In this document: piece by piece, positions 1-12,754 of the stretch | Layout: the number at the start of each line of letters is the position of its first letter | Position numbering within the stretch: the stretch's first letter is position 1 | Origin: Flammula alnicola | Taxonomy: Eukaryota; Basidiomycota; Agaricomycetes; Agaricales; Strophariaceae | Assembly: GCA_015499995.1 (NCBI GenBank) | Contig: JADNRV010000773.1 | Coordinates: 1 to 13,590, forward strand | Reading direction: 5' to 3' | Length of the DNA stretch: 13,590 bases | The notes under the pieces: model-generated | Told to the model about the DNA's origin: nothing | What the model saw: the letters and a program-made list of their open reading frames with translations, nothing else | The model's database searches: none | Translations under genes and position numbers: made by a program

Positions 1-326
1 TAAAATTTTCTAGAAAACATACCTGGCCTTGAAGGAAATGAAACGACCGGGGAGCGGTCAACCACAGAGACGGTGCTTTCGGTGCCCCATGCCCAACCCC
101 ATAACCAGGTCCGGTCGGATTTTGCACTAAAGCTAATATCGTTAGGATGTTGTTCAACTGGAGAAGCGATTGTAATAAAAAGTAAGGCGCTAATGTAGGA
201 CAAGCAAAGCAGTCCTAGAACCATGCTGGAGGTTGTCGGTGGAAGTGGTAGTGATGGAGGAGCTGCTCGACGATGGCCAATCCTGCTCAATCTGTCACCC
301 AGACACCACGTGGTCACCTGCATCAT
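1..326 (-). CDS. N-terminal exon of an unrecognised membrane-anchored protein (partial)
   Basis: Reading the minus strand from 326, an open frame runs to the window edge. An in-frame TGA lies directly before its first ATG (ATGATG at 326-321), so this is the earliest possible start in this exon; the next in-frame Met is at 224. The first ~34 residues are basic and Pro-rich (RRAAPPSLPLPPTT), followed by a ~20-residue hydrophobic stretch (MVLGLLCLSYISALLFITIA). This would be a type II signal anchor from 326, or a signal peptide if translation starts at 224. The following segment contains WLWGWAWG and SFPSRPG. A consensus donor GTATGT at 22-17 follows CCAG, so exon 1 probably ends at 23 and the rest lies outside the window. 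Family not recognised. The N-terminal layout and the SRPG motif vaguely recall fungal PA-domain/RING membrane proteins, but this is a guess from memory. The frame, hydrophobic segment and donor support a real gene; the product is unknown. Confidence 0.6.
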   Translation of the reverse strand, partial: MMQVTTWCLGDRLSRIGHRRAAPPSLPLPPTTSSMVLGLLCLSYISALLFITIASPVEQHPNDISFSAKSDRTWLWGWAWGTESTVSVVDRSPVVSFPSRPGMFSRKF

Positions 327-500
327 TCAATTGAATCCATTATAGTCTGGACTCTGCCGCGATCACAGTCGATTATGATCACTCGAAAGAAAGAAAGCAA
401 GTTACGAGTACAAGTATCTTTTGTGAGTTCATTCTAGTTCATTTCGCTTCAAGCTTTAAGGCTTATTTCAATATTTCAAAGCTACTAGAGCTTGTCTCGT

Positions 501-518
501 CCCCGTTCCGTATTAGGC
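501..518 (+). repeat. Left terminal inverted repeat of the 499-1356 element
   Basis: CCCCGTTCCGTATTAGGC pairs in inverted orientation with 1337-1354, with one mismatch (G to A at the fifth base). Confidence 0.75.
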
Positions 519-542
519 CAACCACTTCGAAGTTCGTGTGAT

Positions 543-658
543 GGTTCTCTGATAGGCTCAATTAAGCAACCCTCTATCACGTCACAAAACGTGAGAGAAA
601 CCGTCCACGTGCGTGGACGGTTTTGCGTCGAGACTCGAGACTACATAGGTTCTCTGAT
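543..658. repeat. Left-end insert with two hairpins, bounded by an 11-bp direct repeat
   Basis: GGTTCTCTGAT occurs at 543-553 and again at 648-658. The right end of the element has only one corresponding TCTCTGAT block, about 20 bp from its terminal repeat, matching the spacing of the first left copy. The ~105 bp in between therefore look like a later insertion or duplication in the left arm. This stretch holds a perfect hairpin with 12-bp arms and a 2-nt loop (598-609 and 612-623, AAACCGTCCACG stem) and, just before it, TCACGT/ACGTGA (577-582 and 589-594, 6-nt loop). Function unknown; subterminal hairpins can be transposase sites or a by-product of palindrome growth. Confidence 0.55.
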
Positions 659-1032
659 GGTATTTTTGTGGGGAGGGGCAGCGCCTGATGTTGATATGGC
701 CTGCTGACTAACGGCACCGCCACACGAAATCCGCGAAACCCTTGACATTTGTTAGCGCTTCACGATAATCACACATCTTCATGTCCCAGAGGCATGATCC
801 ACATAGAATATTTAGTTGAGATTTATTAGAGTAGAAGGCAATAGAATTTTTGGGTATCCAAAGCCTTGACCAGCATGTCAGTGTTATTTTTGCTTGCAGA
901 CGCGTCCATTTATTATGCATTAGGTAAGCTTTTGACCGCGTTTTTGCCTCATTTTTAAAAGCAAAATTGCAGCTCACCACTTGGTTTTATTGACCACATT
1001 TATAGAGATAAAATACACCTTTGTTTATTATC

Positions 1033-1141
1033 TAGGCTTTCGCCTGAAAAAATTTAAATTTACAGTTCATTCTTCGTCCCATTACATATAGATCAGACCT
1101 TATCCTGCAACTTTTTTATATTTTTTTCAGGCGAAAGCCTA
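1033..1141. mobile_element. Nested MITE with perfect inverted repeats and TA flanks
   Basis: The 21-bp arms 1032-1052 and 1122-1142 are perfect inverted repeats (CTAGGCTTTCGCCTGAAAAAA and its complement) about 69 bp apart. Both arms begin with CTAG, so the element can be read as TA|GGCTTTCGCCTGAAAAAA...TTTTTTCAGGCGAAAGCC|TA, with a TA duplication as in Tc1/mariner-type elements. The body is AT-rich and too short to code. The absence of mismatches between arms suggests a younger insertion than the surrounding element, whose own repeats have drifted. An alternative is a transcribed stem-loop, but the TA flanks favour a MITE. Confidence 0.6.
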
Positions 1142-1336
1142 GCTATGTTATTTAACTTATGATTTACTTTTTCACCTTGCGAAAAGAGGCACGTTATGTC
1201 GTTAAATATTGTTTTTCCATTTCTTATGCAGAATCATAAGGCGGGACAACAAGTACAAACAAAATCAGCAGAACCGGCGTTGCCCCTCCCCAAAAAAATT
1301 TTTGTAACATCAGAGACACTTCCCACGCAGTGGGCA

Positions 1337-1354
1337 GCCTAATACGGAATGGGG
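1337..1354 (-). repeat. Right terminal inverted repeat of the 499-1356 element
   Basis: GCCTAATACGGAATGGGG is the inverted partner of 501-518, 17 of 18 positions matching. Confidence 0.75.
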
Positions 1355-1356
1355 AC

Positions 1357-2022
1357 CTCGGAGTTCAGGAAATGACGATATTTACTCATCTCTTCATCAC
1401 ACTGTATGCTGTTCTAGCTATACCAAGGATTATTTTGCGCTGACTAGTACTTCTTTACCTCGCTCAGACTCACCCAAACTAGTCCTTTCTGCGCCCTCAT
1501 ATGATCATCTGTCCCTTTTCAAGTCATCCTTCTATGGGCCGTTGTGGCAGTGAACATAGCCCTCAATCACCAAATCAAAGCACAAGGTCGGATCTTGAGC
1601 TTGAAGATTGAAGTTTGATGAATCAGGTGAACGACATATGCATCCTTTATTTGAGTCTTCAACACACCGAGCCGGAGTCCCCTTGAAGATTTTGAACACA
1701 TTGCACATTTGAAAGCAATAATTGGCCCCTACCTTCCTTGTATACCTCTCGACTCGTATTTTCGTTGTGTTCAACGGTCAATCGTAATGGTGAGTCCAGA
1801 ACAGGACTGTCCATGTGCATCCAATATTTATATCCAATATTTATATCGTCAACGAGATGGGCATCAAACATTTCCAAGAAAAACCTCATAGGCACCGTCG
1901 CAGGACTAATCTGTTCCGATCTACACCCACGGCCACCGCTCCCAACCGACATTTAGGATCGTGCATTGCGTTGCTGGCGTTTCTGATTCACTCTTGAGCC
2001 TCAGGCAGGACACACCAAAGAG
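1357..2022. other. Intergenic region upstream of the 2023 gene
   Basis: No gene is supported here. Several short open frames on both strands overlap one another and lack recognisable domains or convincing splice signals. Their protein-like look is weak. The stretch should contain the promoter and 5' leader of the gene at 2023, but I see no clear TATA box at a normal distance. The only structured element is a 13-bp tandem duplication at 1821-1846. Confidence 0.5.
1821..1846. repeat. Two exact tandem 13-bp copies (CCAATATTTATAT)
   Basis: CCAATATTTATAT at 1821-1833 is repeated exactly at 1834-1846. It includes CCAAT and an AT-rich motif and lies about 180 bp before the start codon at 2023. It could be a minisatellite seed or a doubled promoter element; nothing decides between them. 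Confidence 0.5.
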
Positions 2023-3485
2023 ATGTCTCGCTCAATCATTGTCGATGATACCGACTCTGCTATAACTTACGCCGGGGCATGGTTTACCGATACTGGTAGC
2101 TTCGACAACACAGGAAATTCAGGGCCACCTTTCCAAAGCACTTTGCATGGGACGAACTCTGCTGCAAGTTTTTCTTACGCTTTCAATGGTAAGTCTAGCT
2201 CCCCTCGTAGCCATCAATATTGCTTGAAAAATCCGATTATATATCTAGGTTCTAGCGTTGTTATTGTTGGTACAAACGAGTTTTCTACGAATTCCTCGAC
2301 ATTCCTCTCATGGCAATGCATCGTCGACAACGAGAATATCCCGTCATCCAGACCCAGCCCCAGCAGCCAACCGAGTGCCATTTTGCAGGAAGGATGGATT
2401 AGCAGACGGGCGCCATACTATCTTTGTGAATGCAATGGTGTCAAATCAGCAAACTTTCTTGTTCGATTACATTCAATATGTTCCATCTGCAAGCGTGCCG
2501 CTGGACCAGGTGTCGATTTCCGTAAATTCGACGGATCCTCAGCTGATATATTCCGGGCAATGGCAACGAAGTGCTAATGGGAGTTCAACAATACAAGATG
2601 GTGCCACATTATCTTTCTACTTCACTGGTGTGTAAATCGCATATACCAACCTCTCCGCCGCCGCTTCATAGAGTATTCAACCTTTCCCCAGGCATGTCCC
2701 TTTATTGGTTTGGCTTCTTTGCCCTCAACGCCCCCTTCGCGTTCACGACAGCGTCATATTCTATCGATGGTCAAGATTTCATTGACTTCCCTCTGAACGC
2801 TGAGTCCCCTCTTGCAAAGGATAACCAACTTTTCTTTAAGACCGCGCAGCTTCCTGCTGGTCAACATAATATTACCCTTATATACCATGGAAACAATTTC
2901 ACCACACCCTTAACCCTCGAGTCGCTCGTTATCCAGAACAATGTATCAACTACCACTGCCGCTAGCCCTACCCCTTCTGCTTCGCTTCCGGCCACTGGAA
3001 TCTCAGGACATAAATCGAAGCATAGTGGCGCCATTGCAGGAGGTGTTGTTGGCGGTGTAGCGCTCATCGTTCTTGCAGTCCTTCTCTTACTATTTCTTCG
3101 GAGGCGTATACGAGGCTCGAATGGACAGACTGCTGAACCAGCTGATTCACCAAGCATTGTCCGGCCTTTCAACCATGCGCCCACCACGGTTGATCCTGTG
3201 AAGGAAAAAATTTCCCCCATGAGCGAAACTCCCGCCATTTCATCCCTGCTCTCGGCCCAAAGCGAACCTCATGGTCCTGATCTTGAAGGTCAGGATCGGC
3301 GCCCTGATCCCACTGATGTCGTTTTCCAGTTACCTCTCCTGAATACGACGCATTTATCTCCACCGCAAGTCCAAACTTTTGCATCTCCAGCTAGATTGGT
3401 CGCGCAAGATGAAGATAGTGGGATTCGAATCGATCAGCATGGAAATCCTGTTGAGGTCCTTCCCCCGGCATATACGTCTGGATGA
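2023..3485 (+). CDS. Single-pass membrane protein with two extracellular beta-type domains and PPxY tail; +1 frameshift in exon 2
   Basis: Exons are 2023-2188, 2249-2627 and 2692-3485. Introns are 60 nt (GTAAGT...CTAG) and 64 nt (GTGTGT...CCAG), and both joins restore a GGT/GGC codon. The product looks like a large agaricomycete family of unknown function. Domain 1 begins VDDTDSAITYAGAWF; domain 2 begins NSTDPQLIYSGQWQ and ends near SLVIQN. A Ser/Thr/Pro linker, a transmembrane helix (GAIAGGVVGGVALIVLAVLL, followed by RRRIR) and a ~120-residue cytoplasmic tail ending LPPAYTSG follow. PPAY is a PPxY motif of the kind bound by WW domains of Rsp5/Nedd4 ligases. No signal peptide is seen at the chosen start, so topology relies on the internal helix. 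Exon 2 is coherent in one frame to about 2342 (IVDNENIPS) and then in the +1 frame (NRVPFCRKDGLADG). No GT-AG pair of the right length bridges the two. Total exon length is 1339 nt, one more than a multiple of three. It is either a pseudogene or an assembly error. Confidence 0.75.
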
Positions 3486-4260
3486 CGACTTATTCCAATC
3501 TTACACAACGACGTGTCATCTTTTGGCCAGTGATAGATGTATATGACATTGCTTCTACGACCTTGCAAGATCAAATTTTTCTTGGAAATTTGCCTCAACT
3601 GGTTCGGCGTTTCTCAGGCAAACGGCGTACTGTGCCAGCTGCCCTTCAACTTCTTCTTCTTCCCTTGGTCATGATGGAGCGGGATCAACCAGGGACAACA
3701 GCACAAGGAAAGACCTAATTACTCATCGATTATCTCACCCATTCAACATTTAGCGAAAGCCGTCGGTTTCCAGGTTGGTGTCGGCCGTAAGAAAAACTTT
3801 GAATAAATTCAGCGAGAGGCGCAGGACATGAGCAATACTCAGCACAACCGACAGTTGGGCAATTGACTGCGGCAGAAGGCATGTGATAAAATGAGAAGAA
3901 CGACCACAAAAAAACCTTAGGAACTATATAACAAGTCCACATAACATATTGTAGACTTGTAGTCTCTTACACCGTACTTGGAACTAGTAATGTGCAAATT
4001 AGCCGAAGGAAGAAACGAAAGAAAGACTCAGAGCAGTCCGCTGGGATACAGCGTAATCTAAGTAGAGCGTTACACCTGAGCGCTTAACCGGCATAGACAT
4101 GCCATTCAAGTGGTAAGCCTTTTAAAACTTAACAATGGTGAAAAAAATTGTAGCGATGACTAAAATTATGGCGATCATGACTGTTCAGAAGTCGCTCTTC
4201 TTCTCATTCACTAAGAAAAGTATCACGTTCTAGCAGTTCTGCTATGGCGCAGACATTATG
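3486..4260. other. Gene-poor stretch: 3' region of the 2023 gene and spacer
   Basis: Nothing convincing is coded here. A plus-strand open frame (3482-3718) starts inside the stop of the preceding gene and is probably its 3' untranslated region. A 70-codon minus-strand frame (3730-3942) has no recognisable domain. The rest is AT-rich and broken by stops on both strands. No tRNA, rRNA or repeat was seen. Confidence 0.5.
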
Positions 4261-5375
4261 TCAAATAAGACGGGACCTGTAAATTTCCAGCTCAGTCAAA
4301 TGTTGACGAAGAAGCAAATTTATATCAGAACCCCGCAATAGATTGAGGACCTCGTGTTCTTTGAAAAGTGGGTTTGTCATTCGACGACCACCCAGAGGCC
4401 TCCAACAGAACCCAAAATTTCTTGGAGGAATCAGACGGAGAAGATCCTGTGCATCAGCTTTATGTGCGTGGCGTCGGGAGAGAAAAATCCACTAGACGGA
4501 GAACTCGGGCAGGTGATTGCATGAAGTGAGTACAAGCCTCGCACAAGACTTCAGACCATATGGCTGACAAGAGATTTTAGGAAACAGAACGATCTTATGT
4601 GAGGCGAGCAAAAAACGAAAGTGTTTTATCAGTGTTCATCATACCCAAGTTACGACAAAAGGAGAAGTGCTCTACAAGAAATATAAATGGAGACCTACTT
4701 CAAACCATCGATACGTGCGCAGATCATGCGGGGAAAGAAGAAAGATATGTCCATGGGCCGTGGCGTCTATTGGACCGTGGGCCAGCGGCCATGGCTCCGA
4801 GAGAGTTTTGAGTTGCCAGAAGTTCCCTTGTTCCCACATGGGAGTGGAAAGTCGCTTACCTACCACAGGAACATATGGCGCGTTTTAGATGTCTCCGAGG
4901 GCATTTTTGACAGAGCAGATTGCGAAGTGTCGTGCACAGAGCAAGAAAAAAAGCATAAGCGGTGATTACGTTCTTGGTCTCAGAATAGCTATAAGTCAGA
5001 TGTCAGCTTTAAGAAAAAATATCTTCAGGAAGATGTCTTGGGAAACATATGGCGAGGGTGATTGGAGCTATCGAAGAACAGTTGACGAACACTCTGGAAG
5101 ACTCAGGGAACATAACTTGAAGCGGGAGTCGGCCAGTTGTTTGGCTGTGGCCGGCTTCTTAAACAGGCCTCACCACCTCATGCTTGGTCCTCTCACTGGT
5201 CTTGTGACTGTCCCCCAACTTCTTGAATCTCAAGATTATCCCTGGATTGGCCTGCTGCGGTGTCGAATTCTGGGTAGCTCTCGCAAAGTGCTGGCCACTG
5301 TTCAGTGTTAATGAAGTGAAAGGGCCTTGCATCTCTCCCTACCCGCCGATGTTTTAAGCAAGTTACTCGAACCAT
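4261..5375 (-). CDS. Possible unrecognised spliced gene or gene remnant (minus strand)
   Basis: Three minus-strand segments look like protein rather than noise. (a) 5375 down to ~5197 starts MVRVTCLKHRRVGRDARPFH, includes INTEQWPALCESYPEFD, and meets a possible donor GTGAGA at 5196. (b) The frame open over 4884-4672 includes WEQGNFWQLKTLSEPWPLAH and HIFLLSPHDLRTYRWFE. It can follow a GGTAG acceptor ending at 4860 and be cut by a GTAGGT donor after WFE. (c) The frame open over 4491-4261 includes LLRLIPPRNFGFCWRPLGG and MTNPLFKEHEVLNLLRGSD, and ends ELEIYRSRLI then TGA at 4263-4261; a possible acceptor ATAAAG ends at 4458. Between (a) and (b) lie further short hydrophobic frames. I could not join the segments by a single unambiguous set of canonical introns, so exon structure is unresolved and a decayed gene is possible. 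Family unknown. If real, its promoter would share the 5376-5853 stretch with the divergent glucoamylase gene. Confidence 0.4.
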
Positions 5376-5784
5376 CTTCAAGTTGTTGACGGAAACTCAG
5401 GCTCAAGGCTGGCTTAAGCCGTTCGTGTTCACCTTATGTTCAGCGCTGCCATCTGATCTACCAGAACAACCATTATATATCTGCCTTGTGGCGCAGAAAT
5501 CCTGAATAAGATTTCGTGTCAAGAACCCAAAAGAATCTTTTCGTCAGTTGATTGGCCAAGGCTGCCGTCCTTCTCGTGTGTGCGGTATGAATCCCTTCGC
5601 CCATATTATGGAGAAATCAACATCTCTCGATCCATCCAAAAGCAATGTGGTACCACGCAACTACTCGGCCCTTTTTATTCGATCCATCTTCTCAATCTCT
5701 GTCGTAATTCTTCCAATTCTATTTTTTCTACGGTCTTGGTTGTCGACCCTTTGGACGAATCTTTTCGAGATCGAGCTCAAACTT
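5376..5784 (+). promoter_or_regulatory. Upstream region of the first glucoamylase gene
   Basis: This non-coding stretch lies between the candidate minus-strand gene and the glucoamylase TATA box. It is pyrimidine-rich close to the gene, as is common in strongly expressed fungal promoters. A frame open from 5548 into the glucoamylase start is judged incidental, because the TATA box lies inside it. I found no CGGN8CGG-type starch-regulator site by eye; basidiomycete regulators may use other sites. Confidence 0.45.
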
Positions 5785-5790
5785 TATAAA
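5785..5790 (+). promoter_or_regulatory. TATA box of the first glucoamylase gene
   Basis: TATAAA begins 69 nt before the ATG at 5854. The second glucoamylase has TATAAATA beginning 67 nt before its ATG. This shared spacing in otherwise diverged upstream DNA supports both as core promoter elements. Confidence 0.65.
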
Positions 5791-5853
5791 GAGCAGACAT
5801 TTGCGATATGGTCTCTCATCCTCAATCAGACTCGAGTGTTTTCCTTACCTTCA

Positions 5854-8081
<2,228 letters not shown>

Positions 8082-8895
8082 ATATGTTCTTTCTTTCTTT
8101 CCACCTTCCGCCGATTCTCTCAAAATTCTTTACTACCTTCCGAGTCAAACCGTGTTAAAATGAAATAACGTTACAGACTGTACAGTACCTCGTTGTCAAA
8201 ACTTTCAAATACGGTCCGAAACACGATTATAAAACTATATGGGAATTTTAAGTTTTACTATTCTTGTGTGCCATTTGCTACGATGGGTAAGAAAGTGCGC
8301 AATTGTGGATCAATCCATATGCAAACTTGTCTGAGTTGGGGGAATGATGCGCCGTATGAATTTTGTTGACACATGTATAGTCTCCTCATCCGCATGACGC
8401 TACTCTCTTGTGATCAGTCCACGCACTCAATGACAAACTCAGTCAACGTCGAGCATTCGAACAGCTGCTCGGTTATTTTCTCGCATTATTCCGATGTTGT
8501 GTATTCAGAAACGAGAGGTACGCAGTATCTGGTTCACAGTCAGATAGATTATAAACTAATGTCTGTTGATCTTTAAAAGTCTTCTAGACCGAGCAAGAGG
8601 GAATAACTACATATAACTAGGATCTGACTTCAACTTCAAGCTATTCAAAATTTAGAAGCATGCTCCATGTCGCCGGAGCTTCGAAAATTGATTGGGCAGT
8701 CGACAGATACCCCGCTACTTATACTTCCACCGTAATCACGACTATAGGACAGGTCCACGCGCTCGTCCACCCCATCTGGTCCTTCTTCTCGGGCAAAGAC
8801 CTGTGCATTTCGCTCGTGTTTTCTTCCGCCCTATTTTTGTTACAGATCTGTATGCAATGGTTCACAGGTACTCCGAAGACCTCGATTTGACTGCG
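8082..8895. other. Intergenic spacer between the two glucoamylase genes
   Basis: It holds the 3' untranslated region of the first gene, including a short TTTC microsatellite near 8087-8100, and the upstream region of the second. Short open frames at 8373-8576 and 8660-8890 have no domain, and I regard them as chance. By eye I see no extended similarity to the upstream region of the first copy apart from the TATA position, so the promoters appear to have diverged. No transposon ends were found. Confidence 0.55.
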
Positions 8896-8903
8896 TATAA
8901 ATA
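8896..8903 (+). promoter_or_regulatory. TATA box of the second glucoamylase gene
   Basis: TATAAATA begins 67 nt before the ATG at 8963, almost the same spacing as in the first copy. Confidence 0.65.
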
Positions 8904-8962
8904 CGACGCAAGCATGCTGGCCTGTCTTTCACCCTCATTTCATTTGCCTTTGAGGTCTCAAG

Positions 8963-11200
<2,238 letters not shown>

Positions 11201-11452
11201 TTTGAGACATTTATTTTCTTCGAGTAGTGTTTTGATATGCAGTGTTATTTCTTTCTGAGAATCGAGTCGTTTGTCAATTTACGCAATAACATAGAGCAAG
11301 ATGACGTAAGAATGCTCGGAGTGCTGCCGAGTCCATGTATGTCAAGACTGAGCAATACGTAAGGCCACATATGTGCCCCCTCTTCTTGATCCTAACAATC
11401 ATCTTCAGCGTCTTCGCTTTCACGACCTACTCTACGCGTCTCTACTCAATTC

Positions 11453-12495
11453 ATGTCTGTCCTCGACAAGTTCCGCAAAGGTGCCCAGAAAGCTGGTGTT
11501 CAAGCTACGGCTTTCCTTCAAACCAGCGGCACAAAGGTAGCTTCTGGATCGCGGGACTTCGTCCAGACCTTTACATTGCCTGGAGAAGCGGAGAAAGCTG
11601 CAAAGATTTTGGATAGCTTCCTGGGTACTTATTCACCCTGTTTATATTTCCCTCTTTTCCCTTATGACACGTATTCAACTCCTCTCCACAGCCGATCCAG
11701 ACCGCCCCGAGTCGGCGCTTAATGCTATCCCCAAGGCTGTCCTACAGCGAGCTCGAGGTGAGTCTCTATAGGATAGGGTAATATGCCTGTATAGCTCACA
11801 TTTTCCTCTATGCCCTGCGTTCTTCAGGTCTCGCCATCTTCCAAGTAGTCAAGGCTGGCTTCGTTTTCTCAGGCAAAGCCGGCTCTGGCCTAGTCATTGC
11901 TCGGCTCCCTGATGGATCCTGGTCAGCACCGTCATGCATCGCTACCGGAGGTGTGGGATGGGGTCTACAAATAGGCGCAGACATCACCGATTTCGTGATC
12001 GTGCTCAACAGTGAGGATGCTGTCCTTGCGTTCTCAATGGGGGGCAATGTCACCATTGGCGGGAATATCAGTGCGGCCGCAGGTCCTATTGGCACAGGAG
12101 GGAGTGTGCAGGCGTCGCTTGCCCATCCTGCGCCCATGTTCTCGTATTCCAAGTCAAAGGGTATTTACCACGTCTTTTTGCATCATCTTCGGTCACTGAC
12201 ATGGTATGACTCGAACCGTCAGGATTATTCGCCGGCTTATCATTGGAAGGGACTGTTCTTATTGAGAGGAAGGATGCCAACCGCGACTTCTACGGATCTC
12301 CTGTACCCGCACGTGATATCCTAGGGGGTCGTGTTCCTCCACCTGAAGTCGCGTTCAAGACTGTATGAGATCATCGAGGCTGCTGAGGGGCTCGATGAAA
12401 GCGGCTTGCCAGAATCTGCTTACGTTCCCTCACCTGGTGGTCATATGGGCGTGAACGATAACGATATGGTCTTTGATGCGGACAGTCACCACTAA
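11453..12495 (+). CDS. SYLF-domain (Ysc84-like, lipid-binding) protein; +1 frameshift near C-terminus
   Basis: Exons: 11453-11624, 11692-11757, 11828-12160, 12223-12495, with introns of 62-70 nt (GTACTT/CACAG, GTGAGT/TTCAG, GTATTT/GTCAG). SYLF proteins bind phosphoinositide membranes; yeast Ysc84 works with Las17 and actin at endocytic patches. The N-terminus is a short basic leader (MSVLDKFRKGAQKAG). The SYLF core runs from AIPKAVLQRARGLAIFQVVK through FSGKAGSGLVIARLPDGSWS and GGVGWGLQIGADITDFVIVL to LFAGLSLEGTVLIERKDANR. No SH3 domain follows, unlike Ysc84. The first frame stops at TGA 12366-12368 (238 residues). The +1 frame from about 12358 continues with LYEIIEAAEGLDESGLPE and ends at TAA 12493-12495, about 280 residues in all. 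That continuation resembles the usual C-terminal part of mushroom homologues. The extra base is in the TTCA stretch at 12354-12357, with no usable intron there. Either the last ~45 residues are lost in this allele or the base is an assembly error. Confidence 0.85.
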
Positions 12496-12754
12496 GGAGC
12501 ATAGGTTCCCGATATTCTCTTCAGTGGCTCATTTTCCGACTCTTCTGAATATATCTGTACTATTATATATGCGGCGCCTTGGATTCGTCTCCCTTCATCA
12601 CTCGATTTTATACTTCATTGAATCATTCGCTTTCATTGCCTCAATATCACCACAGACCCATATGGATGTGCACGCCTTCAATATAATTATTCTACGATGA
12701 TTAAGCAAAAAAAAAACGATTATGGTACACAATAACGTGCAAAGCATCGAAGAA

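Larger units (their letters stand above)
499..1356. mobile_element. Degenerate non-autonomous TIR DNA transposon
   Basis: The two ends are inverted copies. Positions 501-518 and 1337-1354 match over 18 bp with one mismatch (CCCC[G/A]TTCCGTATTAGGC), or 20 bp if the adjoining GT/AC is counted. Inside them are matching inverted subterminal blocks: TCTCTGATG at 651-659 against 1309-1317 (exact), and GGGGAGGGGCARCGCC at 670-685 against 1276-1291 (one mismatch). The interior is AT-rich. Its longest open frame (minus, 708-980, about 90 codons) resembles no transposase I know, so the element would need a transposase in trans. Possible target duplications are weak: only CTC (496-498 and 1357-1359) repeats directly. 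Superfamily is therefore not assigned. A smaller inverted-repeat element sits inside it. Confidence 0.7.

Noticed and set aside
708..980. Minus-strand 90-codon frame inside the transposon
   Set aside because: No domain, no transposase motif, and it lies in AT-rich repeat DNA; treated as chance.
1532..1952. Two overlapping minus-strand frames upstream of the membrane protein gene
   Set aside because: They overlap in different frames, have no recognisable domain and no convincing splice sites.
3482..3718. Plus-strand frame starting within the stop of the membrane protein gene
   Set aside because: Probably 3' untranslated region; no homology recognised and no splice acceptor joins it to the upstream gene.
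4526..4580. Plus-strand intron-like stretch (GTGAGT...CTGAC...TTTTAG)
   Set aside because: Splicing signals look good, but the only open upstream frame hits a stop a few codons after the join, and minus-strand frames here look more protein-like.
5548..5853. In-frame open extension of about 102 codons upstream of the first glucoamylase start
   Set aside because: The TATA box at 5785 lies inside it, the signal peptide begins at 5854, and the second copy has no such extension.
8660..8890. Hydrophobic 76-codon frame upstream of the second glucoamylase
   Set aside because: It ends just before the TATA box and the pyrimidine-rich promoter would give hydrophobic codons by chance; no similarity to the upstream frame of the first copy.
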